DNA from: a virus
Direction: 5' to 3' (one strand)
Length of the DNA stretch: 64,000 nt
IMG/VR virus record: IMGVR_UViG_3300035670_000049
Span: 1-64,000 of that record
Shown here one piece after another: positions 30,838 through 39,669 of the stretch. The stretch's first letter is position 1; each line of letters begins with the position of its first letter. Under the pieces are notes generated by a model. The model saw only the letters and a program-made list of their open reading frames with translations, was not told where the DNA came from and did no database searches. The position numbers and the translations under genes were made by a program.

Positions 30838-31203
30838 TTATTCTTCCTCGTACTCGATTAATTCAACACCTAACTTCCGCGCCCATTCAGCACTATTTGC
30901 TGTGCCCCCTGTTTGAAACTGACCTTTTGCATAGAAAGCCAGCACAAGCGTAGACGCCTGAACAATCCGCTTATTGCGCTCAAACGTAGCACCCTTACCA
31001 TATCTTTGGTATTTTGGATACTTGATACTAATATCAAATCCATGCTCTTTTGCGTAACGTTGAGCAAAAGTATCTACACCTATTGCGCCACCGGAGATAA
31101 TTTCATCATCGTAACTTAAATAACCGTCAAGCACTCTTTCTAATTGGGCGTAGTTTTGAAAAGTTCTACTTCCAACTACAGCAATTCTTTTAAAAGTTTC
31201 CAA
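30838..31203 (-). CDS. SLOG-superfamily protein (DUF2493-like)
   Basis: IAVVGSRTFQNYAQLE (Rossmann-like nucleotide loop), then IISGGAIGVDTFAQRYAKE, near residue 45, and AFYAKGQFQTGGTANS near 95 match DUF2493/YspA-type SLOG proteins that bind nucleotides. Start taken as TTG at 31203: AAAGGAG precedes it by five bases; the longer reading extends into tRNA-Ser(GCT). Function in phages is unknown; nucleotide or ADP-ribose sensing has been suggested for SLOG domains in general. Confidence 0.8.
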   Translation of the reverse strand: METFKRIAVVGSRTFQNYAQLERVLDGYLSYDDEIISGGAIGVDTFAQRYAKEHGFDISIKYPKYQRYGKGATFERNKRIVQASTLVLAFYAKGQFQTGGTANSAEWARKLGVELIEYEEE

Positions 31204-31217
31204 TGTGACTCCTTTCT

Positions 31218-31310
31218 TGGCGGGCAGAGAGGGATTCGAACCCTCGGGACACATTCACATGGCCCAACGTCTTAGCAGGACGCCGCTTTAAACCACTCAG
31301 CCACCTACCC
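31218..31310 (-). tRNA. tRNA-Ser(GCT)
   Basis: Acceptor GGGTAGG/CTGCCC region closed by GGGTAGG with TCTGCCC, discriminator G, encoded CCA. Anticodon stem CGTC/GACG, loop CTGCTAA, and a long variable arm. Confidence 0.93.
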
Positions 31311-31314
31311 GTAG

Positions 31315-31344
31315 AGTATAGCGCATTTGCCAATCTAGGTTCAA
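31315..31344 (-). promoter_or_regulatory. Promoter for tRNA-Ser(GCT) and downstream genes
   Basis: TTGAAC (31339-31344), 18-base spacer, TATACT (31315-31320). The predicted start falls within the first bases of tRNA-Ser(GCT), leaving almost no 5' leader to trim. Confidence 0.7.
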
Positions 31345-31665
31345 CTATTCAGAATTCCTTGGCTTCCTTGCTTTAGCCTTTCCCATCAATTTAAGTGCTT
31401 CCTCGTAGTCTATTTCACCTACGACAATAATATCCTGACTGCCCTTATGCCCAAAGGATTTCCCATTGATATCAGTATATATCCATATCTCCGAGACTAA
31501 CTTTTGAACGAATACCTTCTTACCTTTAAGAGTTGCTGCCTCTTTAGAGGTAGGACGATCAAACTCCATCTCTGTTGGTCCTATTTTCTCGCTAGCGAGT
31601 CCGTCAAAATTTAAGCCACTTAAAAGACGTTCCCACTCCTGTAAATTCTGTGGTTCATTTGCCAT
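31345..31665 (-). CDS. Hypothetical protein next to polA (106 aa)
   Basis: Starts MANEPQNLQEWERLLSGLNF. The body holds a beta strand pair (VFVQKLVSEIWIYTDINGKSFGH) and a C-terminal helix rich in Lys/Arg. It ends one base before polA begins on the same strand, so the two are coupled. Possibly a replication accessory factor; no family recognised. Confidence 0.65.
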   Translation of the reverse strand: MANEPQNLQEWERLLSGLNFDGLASEKIGPTEMEFDRPTSKEAATLKGKKVFVQKLVSEIWIYTDINGKSFGHKGSQDIIVVGEIDYEEALKLMGKAKARKPRNSE

Positions 31666-31666
31666 A

Positions 31667-33460
31667 CTATCCCTTCTTCCAACTATCTGCTATATAGGCT
31701 TCTACTTTAACAGGGATAGTTTTGAGTAACCCCTGAGCGGCTTCAATCATCGCAGCCACTGTTACTTCTTTAACCGCACTCGCTTCCTCTTTTCGGGACA
31801 ATATTACAATCTCATCGTGTACCTGAATAATGATATCTGCGGAAAATCCATTATTACGAAGCTCTTTATGAATATCAATCATCGCCAGTTTTGTGATATC
31901 TGCATTTGTGCCCTGAATTGGAGAGTTAGCACCTTGCCGTTTAATGCTTGCAATTTGCTGAAGATAAGACTCTTCATCACTTCCTTGCTGTGGGGGCGTA
32001 AAGAATCTCTTGCGGCCATACATTGTCTCACTATAGCCACGACGATATGCTAGTGCCCCAGCATCGTCCAGCCACTCCACGACTTTTCTGTAGGCATTTC
32101 GGTACTTGGAAATAAGGACTTTGGTTTGTCCAGTTGTGTATTTCTTTGTACCAGCCTTTTCAGCCTCCGCATTAAGGATATCCATCAACTTGACAGAACC
32201 CATTCCATAGGCTAATCCAAAGTTAATAGTCTTGGCGATGAACCTTTGCTCCTTTGTCACTGTCTCAATCGGGATGGAGAACATTGTAGCAGCCGTAGAT
32301 TTGTGTAAATCCTGACCGCTTGTAAACGCAGACATGAAATTTGGGTCCTGACTCAACTCCGCGAGAATTCTCAATTCGATCTGGGAGTAATCAGCAGCAA
32401 TCAGAGAGTATCCAGCCTCTCCAACGCATTGTCGAAACTCATCAGGCATTTGCTGCAAATTCGGCTCTTTACAGGAAAATCTACCTGTTTCCGTACCTAA
32501 TTGGCGGAAATCCGCATGAATTCTATTCGTGAACGGATGGACGTGTCCAAGGAAGGTTTCCCCGTATGAGGAAAGAATCTTCTGGAGCCCTCGATAATTT
32601 AATAACTCCTTTGCCGCAGGATGATCAATGAGTCCTATCTCTCGCTCATTTGTGGTTGTAAGATTGATACCTATGTTTGCAAGCGCTTCTTTAACTTGTT
32701 TGGGACTATTTAGGTTAATCCCGTCCCTGACAAACATTCCGATCTGTTCGACATTCTGACCTTCATCAAAGAGAAGGCTATTTAACCTAAGACGGGAATC
32801 CTCATGCTTCATACGGGTTTTATCAATAATGTCATTCCAGCGCCCCCGGTTAAGAGGAACGCCAACTAGTTCCATGTTTACAACAACGTTCACCAATTCA
32901 AACTCTAGGTCTGCAACCTTCTCCAGATTCTTGGCTACCAGTTGTTCTTTCTGAGCATTATATATAGGAAACAGCACAATAACATCGTTAGCAGCATAAT
33001 CCAATTGCTCAGTAGTAAAGGCTGATATTCCACGGGCTTCTCCAAACGAGGTTCTAATTGACTTGTCTAGGGTAACTCCAGCATACTTCTGCGCCAAGGC
33101 TGCAAGAGAAGCACTGGAAAAGGCGTGCGTAGATAGGAGGCTTTCTGCCAAGAGCGTATCAAATACGCCGTTGATATCTGTATTATAATAATGCTTGATA
33201 AACTTGCCCTCAAATTTAGCCTGTTGAATAATCTTCGTCCATTTACGACTGGCTAAATAAGGCATCAGTGGGGTAATACCTACCTTCGATACATCAATAA
33301 CAAAGGTCTTACCCGGAAAGCCTATCTGGCAAAGAACAATCCTTGAATCTACGGGGTTAAGTCCAGTTGTTTCTAAATCGAGAGCAAAGGTGTCGGAGTT
33401 TCCAAAGCAGGAAACCACTTCATCCAGTGATCCTTCGACAAACGTATATTCTTGAACCAT
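31667..33460 (-). CDS. polA: DNA polymerase I (family A) with 3'-5' exonuclease
   Basis: Main replicative polymerase of the phage. Exonuclease motif FALDLETTGL near residue 25-34 (D28, E30). Polymerase motif A is AADYSQIELR (D357), motif B KTINFGLAYGMG (about 411-421), motif C VHDEIVI (about 548-554). There is no 5'-3' exonuclease domain, as is usual for phage PolA. It is 597 residues, overlaps the primase gene by 88 bases and shares the operon. Confidence 0.97.
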   Translation of the reverse strand: MVQEYTFVEGSLDEVVSCFGNSDTFALDLETTGLNPVDSRIVLCQIGFPGKTFVIDVSKVGITPLMPYLASRKWTKIIQQAKFEGKFIKHYYNTDINGVFDTLLAESLLSTHAFSSASLAALAQKYAGVTLDKSIRTSFGEARGISAFTTEQLDYAANDVIVLFPIYNAQKEQLVAKNLEKVADLEFELVNVVVNMELVGVPLNRGRWNDIIDKTRMKHEDSRLRLNSLLFDEGQNVEQIGMFVRDGINLNSPKQVKEALANIGINLTTTNEREIGLIDHPAAKELLNYRGLQKILSSYGETFLGHVHPFTNRIHADFRQLGTETGRFSCKEPNLQQMPDEFRQCVGEAGYSLIAADYSQIELRILAELSQDPNFMSAFTSGQDLHKSTAATMFSIPIETVTKEQRFIAKTINFGLAYGMGSVKLMDILNAEAEKAGTKKYTTGQTKVLISKYRNAYRKVVEWLDDAGALAYRRGYSETMYGRKRFFTPPQQGSDEESYLQQIASIKRQGANSPIQGTNADITKLAMIDIHKELRNNGFSADIIIQVHDEIVILSRKEEASAVKEVTVAAMIEAAQGLLKTIPVKVEAYIADSWKKG

Positions 33461-34434
33461 TCCTGCTCCTTAATAAGATTCCTAAATTGTGTTTCCCCAT
33501 CATAACGTGCGTCTGCTCCCAACTCGCTGATATCTTTCACTCCCAGCGATGTATAGTCTAGGATGTAACTATTTGGTAGCGTAGCGTGGAGTTTTTTGGC
33601 GCTTTCCTGCCCTACGGCATCATTATCAGGAACAATGATCACCATCTTCTCACGCAGAAGCATGATGTTATATCGAGGCAGATGAGAGCCTGAAAGCACT
33701 ACAGCAGGAAATCCCCACTGTCGTAGCATCAGCCAATCAAACTGTCCTTCGGCTACAAACAGGATCGGAGACTTTGAAACCTCTGTAAAGCCATAGATAG
33801 GTTTGGGCATCCTTGTACCGAGATACTTTAAGCGGTCGTTGATTACGGTCCTTCCCATGATGAAATCAACTCGTTCTGGCCCACAGAAGTTTGGTATGGT
33901 GATTCTATGAGACATGACTTCATAGCCTTGCGCATTAATGAGGCCACATTCCTGTGCGATCCTGAAATCTTCACTGTACTCAATATGAAGGACTCGTCCA
34001 TCTGTGTATCCAATTCGATATAGTCGTATTGTATCGTCACTGAGCCCCCTACTTCGAAGGTAATTGACTGCCCCAGTTGTTGTAAGAAGATTAGCATGGT
34101 AGATTGAGGATACTCGCCCCAAAAATTCCCAAGTACGTACAGTGTTACGGGTCTTAATGATTCGTGACTTCTCTGCTCTTTTATATTCATAGTCTACCCC
34201 AACACACTCTTGCGCCTCCTTGGAGGACCATCCCTTAAAGTCACATAGAAACTTGACAGGATCGCCCCATACCTGACAGCCAAAGCAGTAGTACGAATCA
34301 TTATGCGTATAAACAGTAAAGGATGGGTCACGGTCCCCTTCGTGAAAAGGACAAACCGCAACCCATCGGCCATTACTGCTTGGCTGTATTTCAATTCCCT
34401 GTTCAGTTAATACTTCAATAAGGGTCTTCGACAA
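33373..34434 (-). CDS. DnaG-type primase
   Basis: CHC2 zinc finger (CPFHEGDRDPSF ... CFGCQ) near residues 25-50, then TOPRIM motifs: VAEGQFDWLML near 225 and IIVPDNDAVGQ near 270. The core is thus a bacterial DnaG-like primase of 353 residues without a helicase fusion. The start is uncertain: TTG at 34434 with GGGAG eight bases before it is preferred; a longer TTG start at 34458 also exists. The C-terminal 88 bases overlap polA. Confidence 0.9.
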   Translation of the reverse strand: MSKTLIEVLTEQGIEIQPSSNGRWVAVCPFHEGDRDPSFTVYTHNDSYYCFGCQVWGDPVKFLCDFKGWSSKEAQECVGVDYEYKRAEKSRIIKTRNTVRTWEFLGRVSSIYHANLLTTTGAVNYLRSRGLSDDTIRLYRIGYTDGRVLHIEYSEDFRIAQECGLINAQGYEVMSHRITIPNFCGPERVDFIMGRTVINDRLKYLGTRMPKPIYGFTEVSKSPILFVAEGQFDWLMLRQWGFPAVVLSGSHLPRYNIMLLREKMVIIVPDNDAVGQESAKKLHATLPNSYILDYTSLGVKDISELGADARYDGETQFRNLIKEQEWFKNIRLSKDHWMKWFPALETPTPLLSI

Positions 34435-34693
34435 CGTATGGACTCCCTGACAAAGCAATGAAAACTCTGGGACTTAACTCTCGCCAAAAAGAATCCTCAT
34501 CCTGCGTATATGCGGGATATTCCTTTGAGGGCATTACATGCTTAACTTTTCCCCCACGAATGCACTCCCAATAGCGTTCAGCATAAAACCCGTACCAACC
34601 TTTCTCATTCTGAGCCATTTCTGGATCAAAATGCTTAATTGCTAACTTCCAATTATGAACGTGATACATGGGCCTTCCGGGTCTTACCACCAT
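34415..34693 (-). CDS. Hypothetical protein in the replication block (92 aa)
   Basis: Trp/Tyr-rich (WYGFYAERYWECIRGGKVKH). No motif recognised. It overlaps the primase start region by 20 bases and lies next to nrdJ, so it is probably an accessory replication protein. Confidence 0.6.
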   Translation of the reverse strand: MVVRPGRPMYHVHNWKLAIKHFDPEMAQNEKGWYGFYAERYWECIRGGKVKHVMPSKEYPAYTQDEDSFWRELSPRVFIALSGSPYVVEDPY

Positions 34694-34699
34694 GTCTCC

Positions 34700-36574
34700 T
34701 TATATAACTTGTATTGATGGAATTGGGCCTTCGTCCCTCATCCACTTCACTCCTGCTTCATAGTCTATCTTGGGCTTGTATTCCTCTGGAATTTCACAAA
34801 CTCCATCAACACAGTCCATCATATTCTGCTCAGTAATTGAGGCCAATGCCTGATGAATGTCACGATTATGTACCAGTTGCTTGGCTTCTGCTAGAGGGAT
34901 TGCCTCTAGGGGCTCTTCTCCCCGTGAGCCAGCCCGGTAGAACGTCGTTCCCTTGACGTATGGTAGATATTCTAGCCATAGGTCTGATAGAGATTCAACC
35001 GAGTAGGATTGCGCGAGATTTATGGTTTTACTTGTCGCATTATCAATATGTAGTTGACATACCCTTTGCATCTCAAAGTGAGCCTCGGGACTTACATCGT
35101 ATGCTCCTTCAAGCACATCAACGTTCCCATCTTTTTCGACTAGTTCGTTCCAATGCGGATTGATAACTAATTCCTTGTCAAGTTGTCTTGAGCCATCAAG
35201 TGTAGGACGATAGAATCTTCGCCAATACGCGGGAGCAAAGATGGGCTCAATACCTGTAGAGACATTAGCAACCATGCCTGTTGTTCCTGTTGGGGCAATT
35301 GTCAGAATTGCACAGTTTCGAATACCCTTCTCTTGAATCTGGCGCTGTAGTTCTTCCGGTATCGCTCTTTGAACAAACCCGGACATTAGAAACTCTTCTT
35401 GAAAAGCAGGGAATGGTCCCTTCTCTTCAGCCAGATCAATAGATGCCTGATATGCCTCAAGTTTTATAAAATGCATCAACTGATCAACGAAGTTTCTCGC
35501 AGACTCTGAAGAATACTTATATCCCAACTTAATGAGCATGTCATGTAGACCCATGACTCCCAGACCAATACGCCGCACAGTATTGCAGTTATCTCGTATC
35601 TCTGGAAGAGGGTACTCATTTACGGATAGAACATTATCCAAGAACCTAACCGCCGTCCTGATCGTGCTAGCAAGTTGAGCCCATTCAACATGCCCCAAGT
35701 CATTGACAAACCTAGGAAGAACCAGAGCCCCAAGATCGCAGCACCCATATTCTTCCAGCCATATCTCTCCGCATGGGTTAGTCGATACCAGCGGCTTGTG
35801 ATACCATATGTTAGATTCTCGATTAGCCAGATCACCATTTAAAACTCCCGGTTCTCCGCTAGACCAAGCATTACTAACAATTGTTTCCCATAATTCCTTC
35901 GCATTCTGCTTACCGTGTTGCGTTCCTGAGTAAGTCAGATCAAACTCTTCTCCATTTCTCACCTTGTTTATGAAGGAATCTGTATTTAGCCTTTTATCAA
36001 TAATAACAGAAACATTTGCGTTATTAAGTTTGGACTTGTTAAGCTTTGCATTGATAAATTCCGGCATGTCCGGGTGTGTGATATTTAGATCAAGCATCAG
36101 TGCCAATCTTCTGCCACCACCCGACACAAGAACGTCACCAACAGCATTGATCATATCCATTAATGAAACAGCGCCTGTAGCCACACCCCCAGTGCCATTA
36201 ATACGACTTCCGCGAGGGCGAATAGGACTACAATTGACACCAACACCCCCGCCCATTCCAGAAATAACAATAACGTCGTGAATGGTCTTCCCCCACCCCT
36301 CTCGACTATCATGCGTAGGGACAACAAAACAATTAAGTAACTGAGCCCTAGGGCGACCACTTCCATACCAAATCCTTCCACCGGGCATGAACCTGTTTGT
36401 TACAATTTCTTCATAAAACTCGGCTGCTGTCGGTTCTCTCTTTCCATTCATTTCTGCTGATGCCACATGCTGCGCCAATCTCATGCTGGCATCACCCCAA
36501 TCCTCACTTGGATGAATTGTGTACCTTTCCTTAAATATTGTCTCCGCTAATCCTAACGGTTGATAAATGCTCAA
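34700..36574 (-). CDS. nrdJ: Class II (B12-dependent) ribonucleotide reductase
   Basis: Makes deoxyribonucleotides using adenosylcobalamin. Core motifs: GRIWYGSGRPRAQLLNCF, GGGVGVNCSPIRP near 115, NPCGEIWLEEYGCCDLGAL near 270 and GVMGLHDMLIKLG near 345. The fold spacing matches monomeric class II enzymes rather than class I NrdA, since there is no NrdB partner in the window. 624 residues. Class II needs no oxygen and relies on vitamin B12, common in Actinobacteria and their phages. Overlaps the HNH gene by four bases. Confidence 0.95.
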   Translation of the reverse strand: MSIYQPLGLAETIFKERYTIHPSEDWGDASMRLAQHVASAEMNGKREPTAAEFYEEIVTNRFMPGGRIWYGSGRPRAQLLNCFVVPTHDSREGWGKTIHDVIVISGMGGGVGVNCSPIRPRGSRINGTGGVATGAVSLMDMINAVGDVLVSGGGRRLALMLDLNITHPDMPEFINAKLNKSKLNNANVSVIIDKRLNTDSFINKVRNGEEFDLTYSGTQHGKQNAKELWETIVSNAWSSGEPGVLNGDLANRESNIWYHKPLVSTNPCGEIWLEEYGCCDLGALVLPRFVNDLGHVEWAQLASTIRTAVRFLDNVLSVNEYPLPEIRDNCNTVRRIGLGVMGLHDMLIKLGYKYSSESARNFVDQLMHFIKLEAYQASIDLAEEKGPFPAFQEEFLMSGFVQRAIPEELQRQIQEKGIRNCAILTIAPTGTTGMVANVSTGIEPIFAPAYWRRFYRPTLDGSRQLDKELVINPHWNELVEKDGNVDVLEGAYDVSPEAHFEMQRVCQLHIDNATSKTINLAQSYSVESLSDLWLEYLPYVKGTTFYRAGSRGEEPLEAIPLAEAKQLVHNRDIHQALASITEQNMMDCVDGVCEIPEEYKPKIDYEAGVKWMRDEGPIPSIQVI

Positions 36575-37029
36575 TTTGTATCGCTCCTTTTATCTCCTTC
36601 TCCAACTTTTCCAATATATCCCCAAAATCTTGAACATTTGTACACATCACCGGATTCTTGGTAACTGCAAATGTATGGAAGATATACTTTGTGCTTTCTA
36701 GCAATAGGGGCTCTCACTTCCTTCCAACAGGGCTTCTGAAACTTACAAGGCATGAACGTCTTTGATGCGCCCTTCCTTGGCTCTACATGCTCATCCCCCA
36801 AATTAACAATTCGGTATCCGTGACTCGCAGAAATAACTTCAAGGTTTGAGGGACGATTATCATTAGTATCGCCGTTCTTATGCCGTACAGACTCGTCAGG
36901 ATAGAGAAATCTGCCTAATTCTTCTTCTGCTATAAGTATCTGTTCAGGTACATATCCTTCGCCCACAACTGCGGGATGACCGGGTTTATATACAAGAACA
37001 TAGTAATCATAAATTCTGGGTTTCTTCAC
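36571..37029 (-). CDS. HNH endonuclease next to nrdJ
   Basis: N-terminal YYVLVYKPGHPAV, then PDESVRHKNGDTNDNRPSNLEVIS near residue 43-66, a typical HNH_3-like core with His and Asn in place, followed by cysteine pairs (CKFQKPC, C-CSRF). Such enzymes are often free-standing homing nucleases placed in or beside essential genes such as nrdJ. It overlaps nrdJ by four bases. Confidence 0.85.
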   Translation of the reverse strand: MKKPRIYDYYVLVYKPGHPAVVGEGYVPEQILIAEEELGRFLYPDESVRHKNGDTNDNRPSNLEVISASHGYRIVNLGDEHVEPRKGASKTFMPCKFQKPCWKEVRAPIARKHKVYLPYICSYQESGDVYKCSRFWGYIGKVGEGDKRSDTN

Positions 37030-37228
37030 AGGGGATACCTTCTAAACGCTGAATTACTTTAAATATGGGCTTCATAAATTTCTCCTTTAGGACAAGAATT
37101 TTCGACTTGACTCTGGTATAGGTAAGTTGTTACACTAGGGGTTGCCGGGACAGCGGTGGGAGGATATATACTAAGAGTAGTAATAGAGCATAGTACTGAT
37201 CTAAACTATGCTCTGAGGAGTTACGAGT
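37030..37228. promoter_or_regulatory. Divergent intergenic region with plus-strand promoter and hairpin
   Basis: Separates the minus-strand replication operon from the plus-strand operon. On the plus strand TTGACT (37107-37112), 18 bases and TACACT (37131-37136) form a promoter. A 10-pair hairpin AGAGCATAGT/ACTATGCTCT (37185-37194 with 37205-37214) sits just ahead of the GAGGAG ribosome site of the next gene and could hide it or regulate it. No gene lies in this stretch. Confidence 0.65.
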
Positions 37229-37420
37229 ATGCTAGACTATGGATATAGAAGTAGATGCTGCTTTGCACCTATTAGACTAGGTAGAAAGAAAATAAAGAAA
37301 CTAAATAAAACTGTCATGATTTGGGTTTGCACAAAGTGCCTCTCTAGGGATGTGGACATTATACCAAAGGACGGCTCGGAGGTTCAAGTTGACAAGTTGC
37401 CGTTTTCAGAGAGAAGTTGA
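37229..37420 (+). CDS. Small basic Cys protein (63 aa)
   Basis: MLDYGYRSRCCFAPIRLGRKKIKK, then VCTKCLSRDV with a CxxC pair. Potential zinc site CC...CxxC. It overlaps by one promoter -35 with the next gene region. It is preceded by the 10-pair hairpin and GAGGAG. Function unknown. Confidence 0.6.
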   Translation: MLDYGYRSRCCFAPIRLGRKKIKKLNKTVMIWVCTKCLSRDVDIIPKDGSEVQVDKLPFSERS

Positions 37421-37446
37421 CCCTGACTGACAAAATATGCTATACT
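37417..37446 (+). promoter_or_regulatory. Promoter of the lysin operon
   Basis: TTGACC (37417-37422), 18-base spacer, TATACT (37441-37446) with an extended TGC. It lies at the end of the preceding ORF and about 30 bases before the lysin start. Confidence 0.75.
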
Positions 37447-37477
37447 GAAGAAGCGCCCAAGGGGTGCAAATGGGGGA

Positions 37478-37981
37478 ATGAATTTGAGATTATTTATTAT
37501 TGGCTGCTTAATAGCAGGAGTATTTTTCTTAGCAACACCAACCGAGGCTAAAGCTCCTTCCAAGAACTGGGAGCCATTACCAGAAAGATTATTTACTTCG
37601 TTCACAGAGGATTCTTTTAAGGAAGTCATCAGAGATGTACCTGAGCCCTCCGTAGAGCCACGTAGCGCCCCGAAACCTACGAAAGCGCCTCCAACTACCA
37701 GTCCCAAAAAATATGCTTTTAATCGGATCGGCTATCGGCAGTTTGCTTGCTTAGACAAACTATGGACAAGAGAGAGTAACTGGAACCATAGAGCGAGAAA
37801 TAGACATTCCGGCGCGTATGGAATCCCACAGGCATTACCCGGAAGCAAGATGGCTTCTGCCGGGGCAGATTGGAGAACTAACCCGATTACTCAAGTTAGA
37901 TGGGGTCTAAGATATATTGATGGAAGATATGGAACAGCGTGCAACGCTTGGAGATTCTGGCAATCTCACCACTGGTACTAA
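37478..37981 (+). CDS. Secreted transglycosylase-type lysin
   Basis: Residues 1-24 are a signal peptide (hydrophobic IIGCLIAGVFFLATP then AKA). A proline-rich linker follows (about 50-80). The C-terminal 85 residues carry CLDKLWTRESNWNHRARN and SGAYGIPQALPGSKMASAG, then QVRWGLRYIDGRYGTACNAW. This is the actinobacterial type of SLT-like domain in which Glu of the RES motif would be catalytic, cutting the peptidoglycan glycan strand. Likely used for lysis or cell-wall entry. Confidence 0.86.
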   Translation: MNLRLFIIGCLIAGVFFLATPTEAKAPSKNWEPLPERLFTSFTEDSFKEVIRDVPEPSVEPRSAPKPTKAPPTTSPKKYAFNRIGYRQFACLDKLWTRESNWNHRARNRHSGAYGIPQALPGSKMASAGADWRTNPITQVRWGLRYIDGRYGTACNAWRFWQSHHWY

Positions 37982-37991
37982 TTACATAAGT

Positions 37992-38135
37992 ATGCATTGT
38001 GCAAACGATTGTCCCTATCCAGACGCTAAGTTTGATCTGGAGACAGGGTTGTATCCTTGTGGATATCGACATTGGTGCCCTTGGTGCGGGGATTGTGAAT
38101 ACTGTTATGATGAGGGTCCGCATGACTGGGACTAA
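37992..38135 (+). CDS. Small Cys-rich protein (47 aa)
   Basis: MHCANDCPYPDAKFD then YRHWCPWCGDCEYCYDEGP. Four or more cysteines in a CxxC-C-CxxC layout suggest zinc binding. No clear ribosome site; translation may be coupled to the lysin. Overlaps the next gene by 14 bases. Confidence 0.5.
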   Translation: MHCANDCPYPDAKFDLETGLYPCGYRHWCPWCGDCEYCYDEGPHDWD

Positions 38136-38331
38136 AAAGTGGGGCCTTCATATCGATCACCCTTGGTCAGAGTGTGTTAGAGAATATGGAGCCCCAACAA
38201 GAATCTATATAAGAACACCGAAGGTGTTTATTACCATCGCATTAGGGAGAGGGAATGGAACACAGGCTTACGACTGGAAGGCTAAGATATATACCGATAG
38301 ATATTCGTGGATCACTTTTATTCCTACTTAA
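38122..38331 (+). CDS. Hypothetical protein (69 aa)
   Basis: MTGTKKWGLHIDHPWSEC, Trp- and His-containing, followed by basic and aromatic stretches. A GAGGG site precedes the ATG. It overlaps the membrane protein gene by 77 bases, which is long, so either the start of that gene is later or the two really overlap. Function unknown. Confidence 0.55.
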   Translation: MTGTKKWGLHIDHPWSECVREYGAPTRIYIRTPKVFITIALGRGNGTQAYDWKAKIYTDRYSWITFIPT

Positions 38332-38644
38332 TGCTGTAATTCTGGTTTTATTCGTTGTATTTATATCATGGGCAGTTTATCAAACTCTAACGGCCCCGAG
38401 AGAGGGAACCGTAGAAGCAACATGGATAGAGCCCGCACATTTTGAACAATACCAGTCAGGCTCCATCTGTATAAGTTATAATGCTAGTGGAGGCTGTGAT
38501 TATTCCATGCCCATCTACTCTCAGAGATGGGTAGACACTCGATGCTGGATGAGAATCAACGATACCGAAAAGACAAAGAGAAAGTGGACATGGCAGATTA
38601 ACTGCAACAATATTCCTGAAGTTGGAAAGTGGGTAGGTGTGTGA
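38255..38644 (+). CDS. Single-pass membrane protein (129 aa)
   Basis: A hydrophobic segment at about residues 19-42 (SLLFLLNAVILVLFVVFIS) follows a basic N-terminus. The outer part (residues 55-129) has four cysteines (SICI, GGCD, TRCW, NCN), suggesting disulphides in a secreted domain. GAGAGGGA precedes ATG. It may be a spanin- or anchor-like partner of the lysin, but this is speculative. Confidence 0.68.
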   Translation: MEHRLTTGRLRYIPIDIRGSLLFLLNAVILVLFVVFISWAVYQTLTAPREGTVEATWIEPAHFEQYQSGSICISYNASGGCDYSMPIYSQRWVDTRCWMRINDTEKTKRKWTWQINCNNIPEVGKWVGV

Positions 38645-39669
38645 GAGAGTATTTTACATTTGATGATGTGCTGATACGGCCAGCATATAGCGAAGTTGAC
38701 TCAAGAGAGGAAATATCGACGGAACAAGAGTTTCTCGGTATCCCCATGAGCATTCCTGTTATTTCTGCCAATATGGATTACATAACAGGGGATGCAATGG
38801 CCTCTGCTATGCACCATGAGGGTGGATTAGGCATATTACACCGCTTCGCTCCTTGGGCCGACCAAAAGGCTAATATCGAAAAAATTTATACGAATACAGG
38901 CATTGTTGCATTCTCTGTTGGCACCCGGTTCCCAACCCAGTCCATTGATCGGATCAAAGAAGTCAGCGATATGCTGAACGGACGATACCCACAAGCACGG
39001 ATCGTCTGTGTTGATGTTGCGCATGGGCACCATAAGAAAGTGATGGACCTCATTGGACAAATCAAATCCCAATTTCCAGAATTTAGAGTTATTGCAGGAA
39101 ATGTTGCTACAGCGGAAGGAACTTCTGATCTTGTTGCAGCAGGAGCAGACGCAATTAAAATTGGCATTGGCCCCGGAAGTGTATGCACAACAAGGATTGT
39201 TACGGGCGTCGGCGTTCCTCAACTTTCTGCAATTATCGAATGCTCTAATTTCGCTAGACCAAGAAATATTCCAATTATTGCTGATGGTGGTATTCGAAGT
39301 GCAGGAGACATTGTAAAGGCATTAGCCGCTGGTGCAGATGTAGTCATGTTAGGGAGTCTTCTTGCGGGCACTGAAGAAGCCCCCGGAGAAGTTATTGATA
39401 CAGGGAGAGGTAGACGTGTTAAACGATATCAGGGTCAGTCTATCTTCGGGACAAATGACGCTTTATTTACCCGCGAAGGTATATCAGGCTTTGTCGATGC
39501 GAAAGGCCCTGTTACGAGTGTCCTTAAGCAACTCATGGGAGGGTTACGAAGTGGTATGTCATATGTCGGGGCCTTCACACTCGCAGAGTTACGTCAGAAC
39601 ACTGAATTTATTAGAGTCAGTCATTCTACCACAGTAGAGAATCATCCGAGGGTAAGTGAGTATATATGA
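38641..39669 (+). CDS. guaB: IMP dehydrogenase-like protein without CBS domains
   Basis: Catalyses IMP to XMP (or GMP reduction if it is a GuaC relative). Core elements: [23 protein letters not shown], catalytic-cysteine loop [18 protein letters not shown] near residue 170, [37 protein letters not shown], and the flap region. It is about 342 residues because the CBS insertion of host GuaB is missing. Start GTG at 38641 overlaps the previous stop (GTGA). It supplies guanine nucleotides for the phage. Confidence 0.9.
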   Translation: MREYFTFDDVLIRPAYSEVDSREEISTEQEFLGIPMSIPVISANMDYITGDAMASAMHHEGGLGILHRFAPWADQKANIEKIYTNTGIVAFSVGTRFPTQSIDRIKEVSDMLNGRYPQARIVCVDVAHGHHKKVMDLIGQIKSQFPEFRVIAGNVATAEGTSDLVAAGADAIKIGIGPGSVCTTRIVTGVGVPQLSAIIECSNFARPRNIPIIADGGIRSAGDIVKALAAGADVVMLGSLLAGTEEAPGEVIDTGRGRRVKRYQGQSIFGTNDALFTREGISGFVDAKGPVTSVLKQLMGGLRSGMSYVGAFTLAELRQNTEFIRVSHSTTVENHPRVSEYI

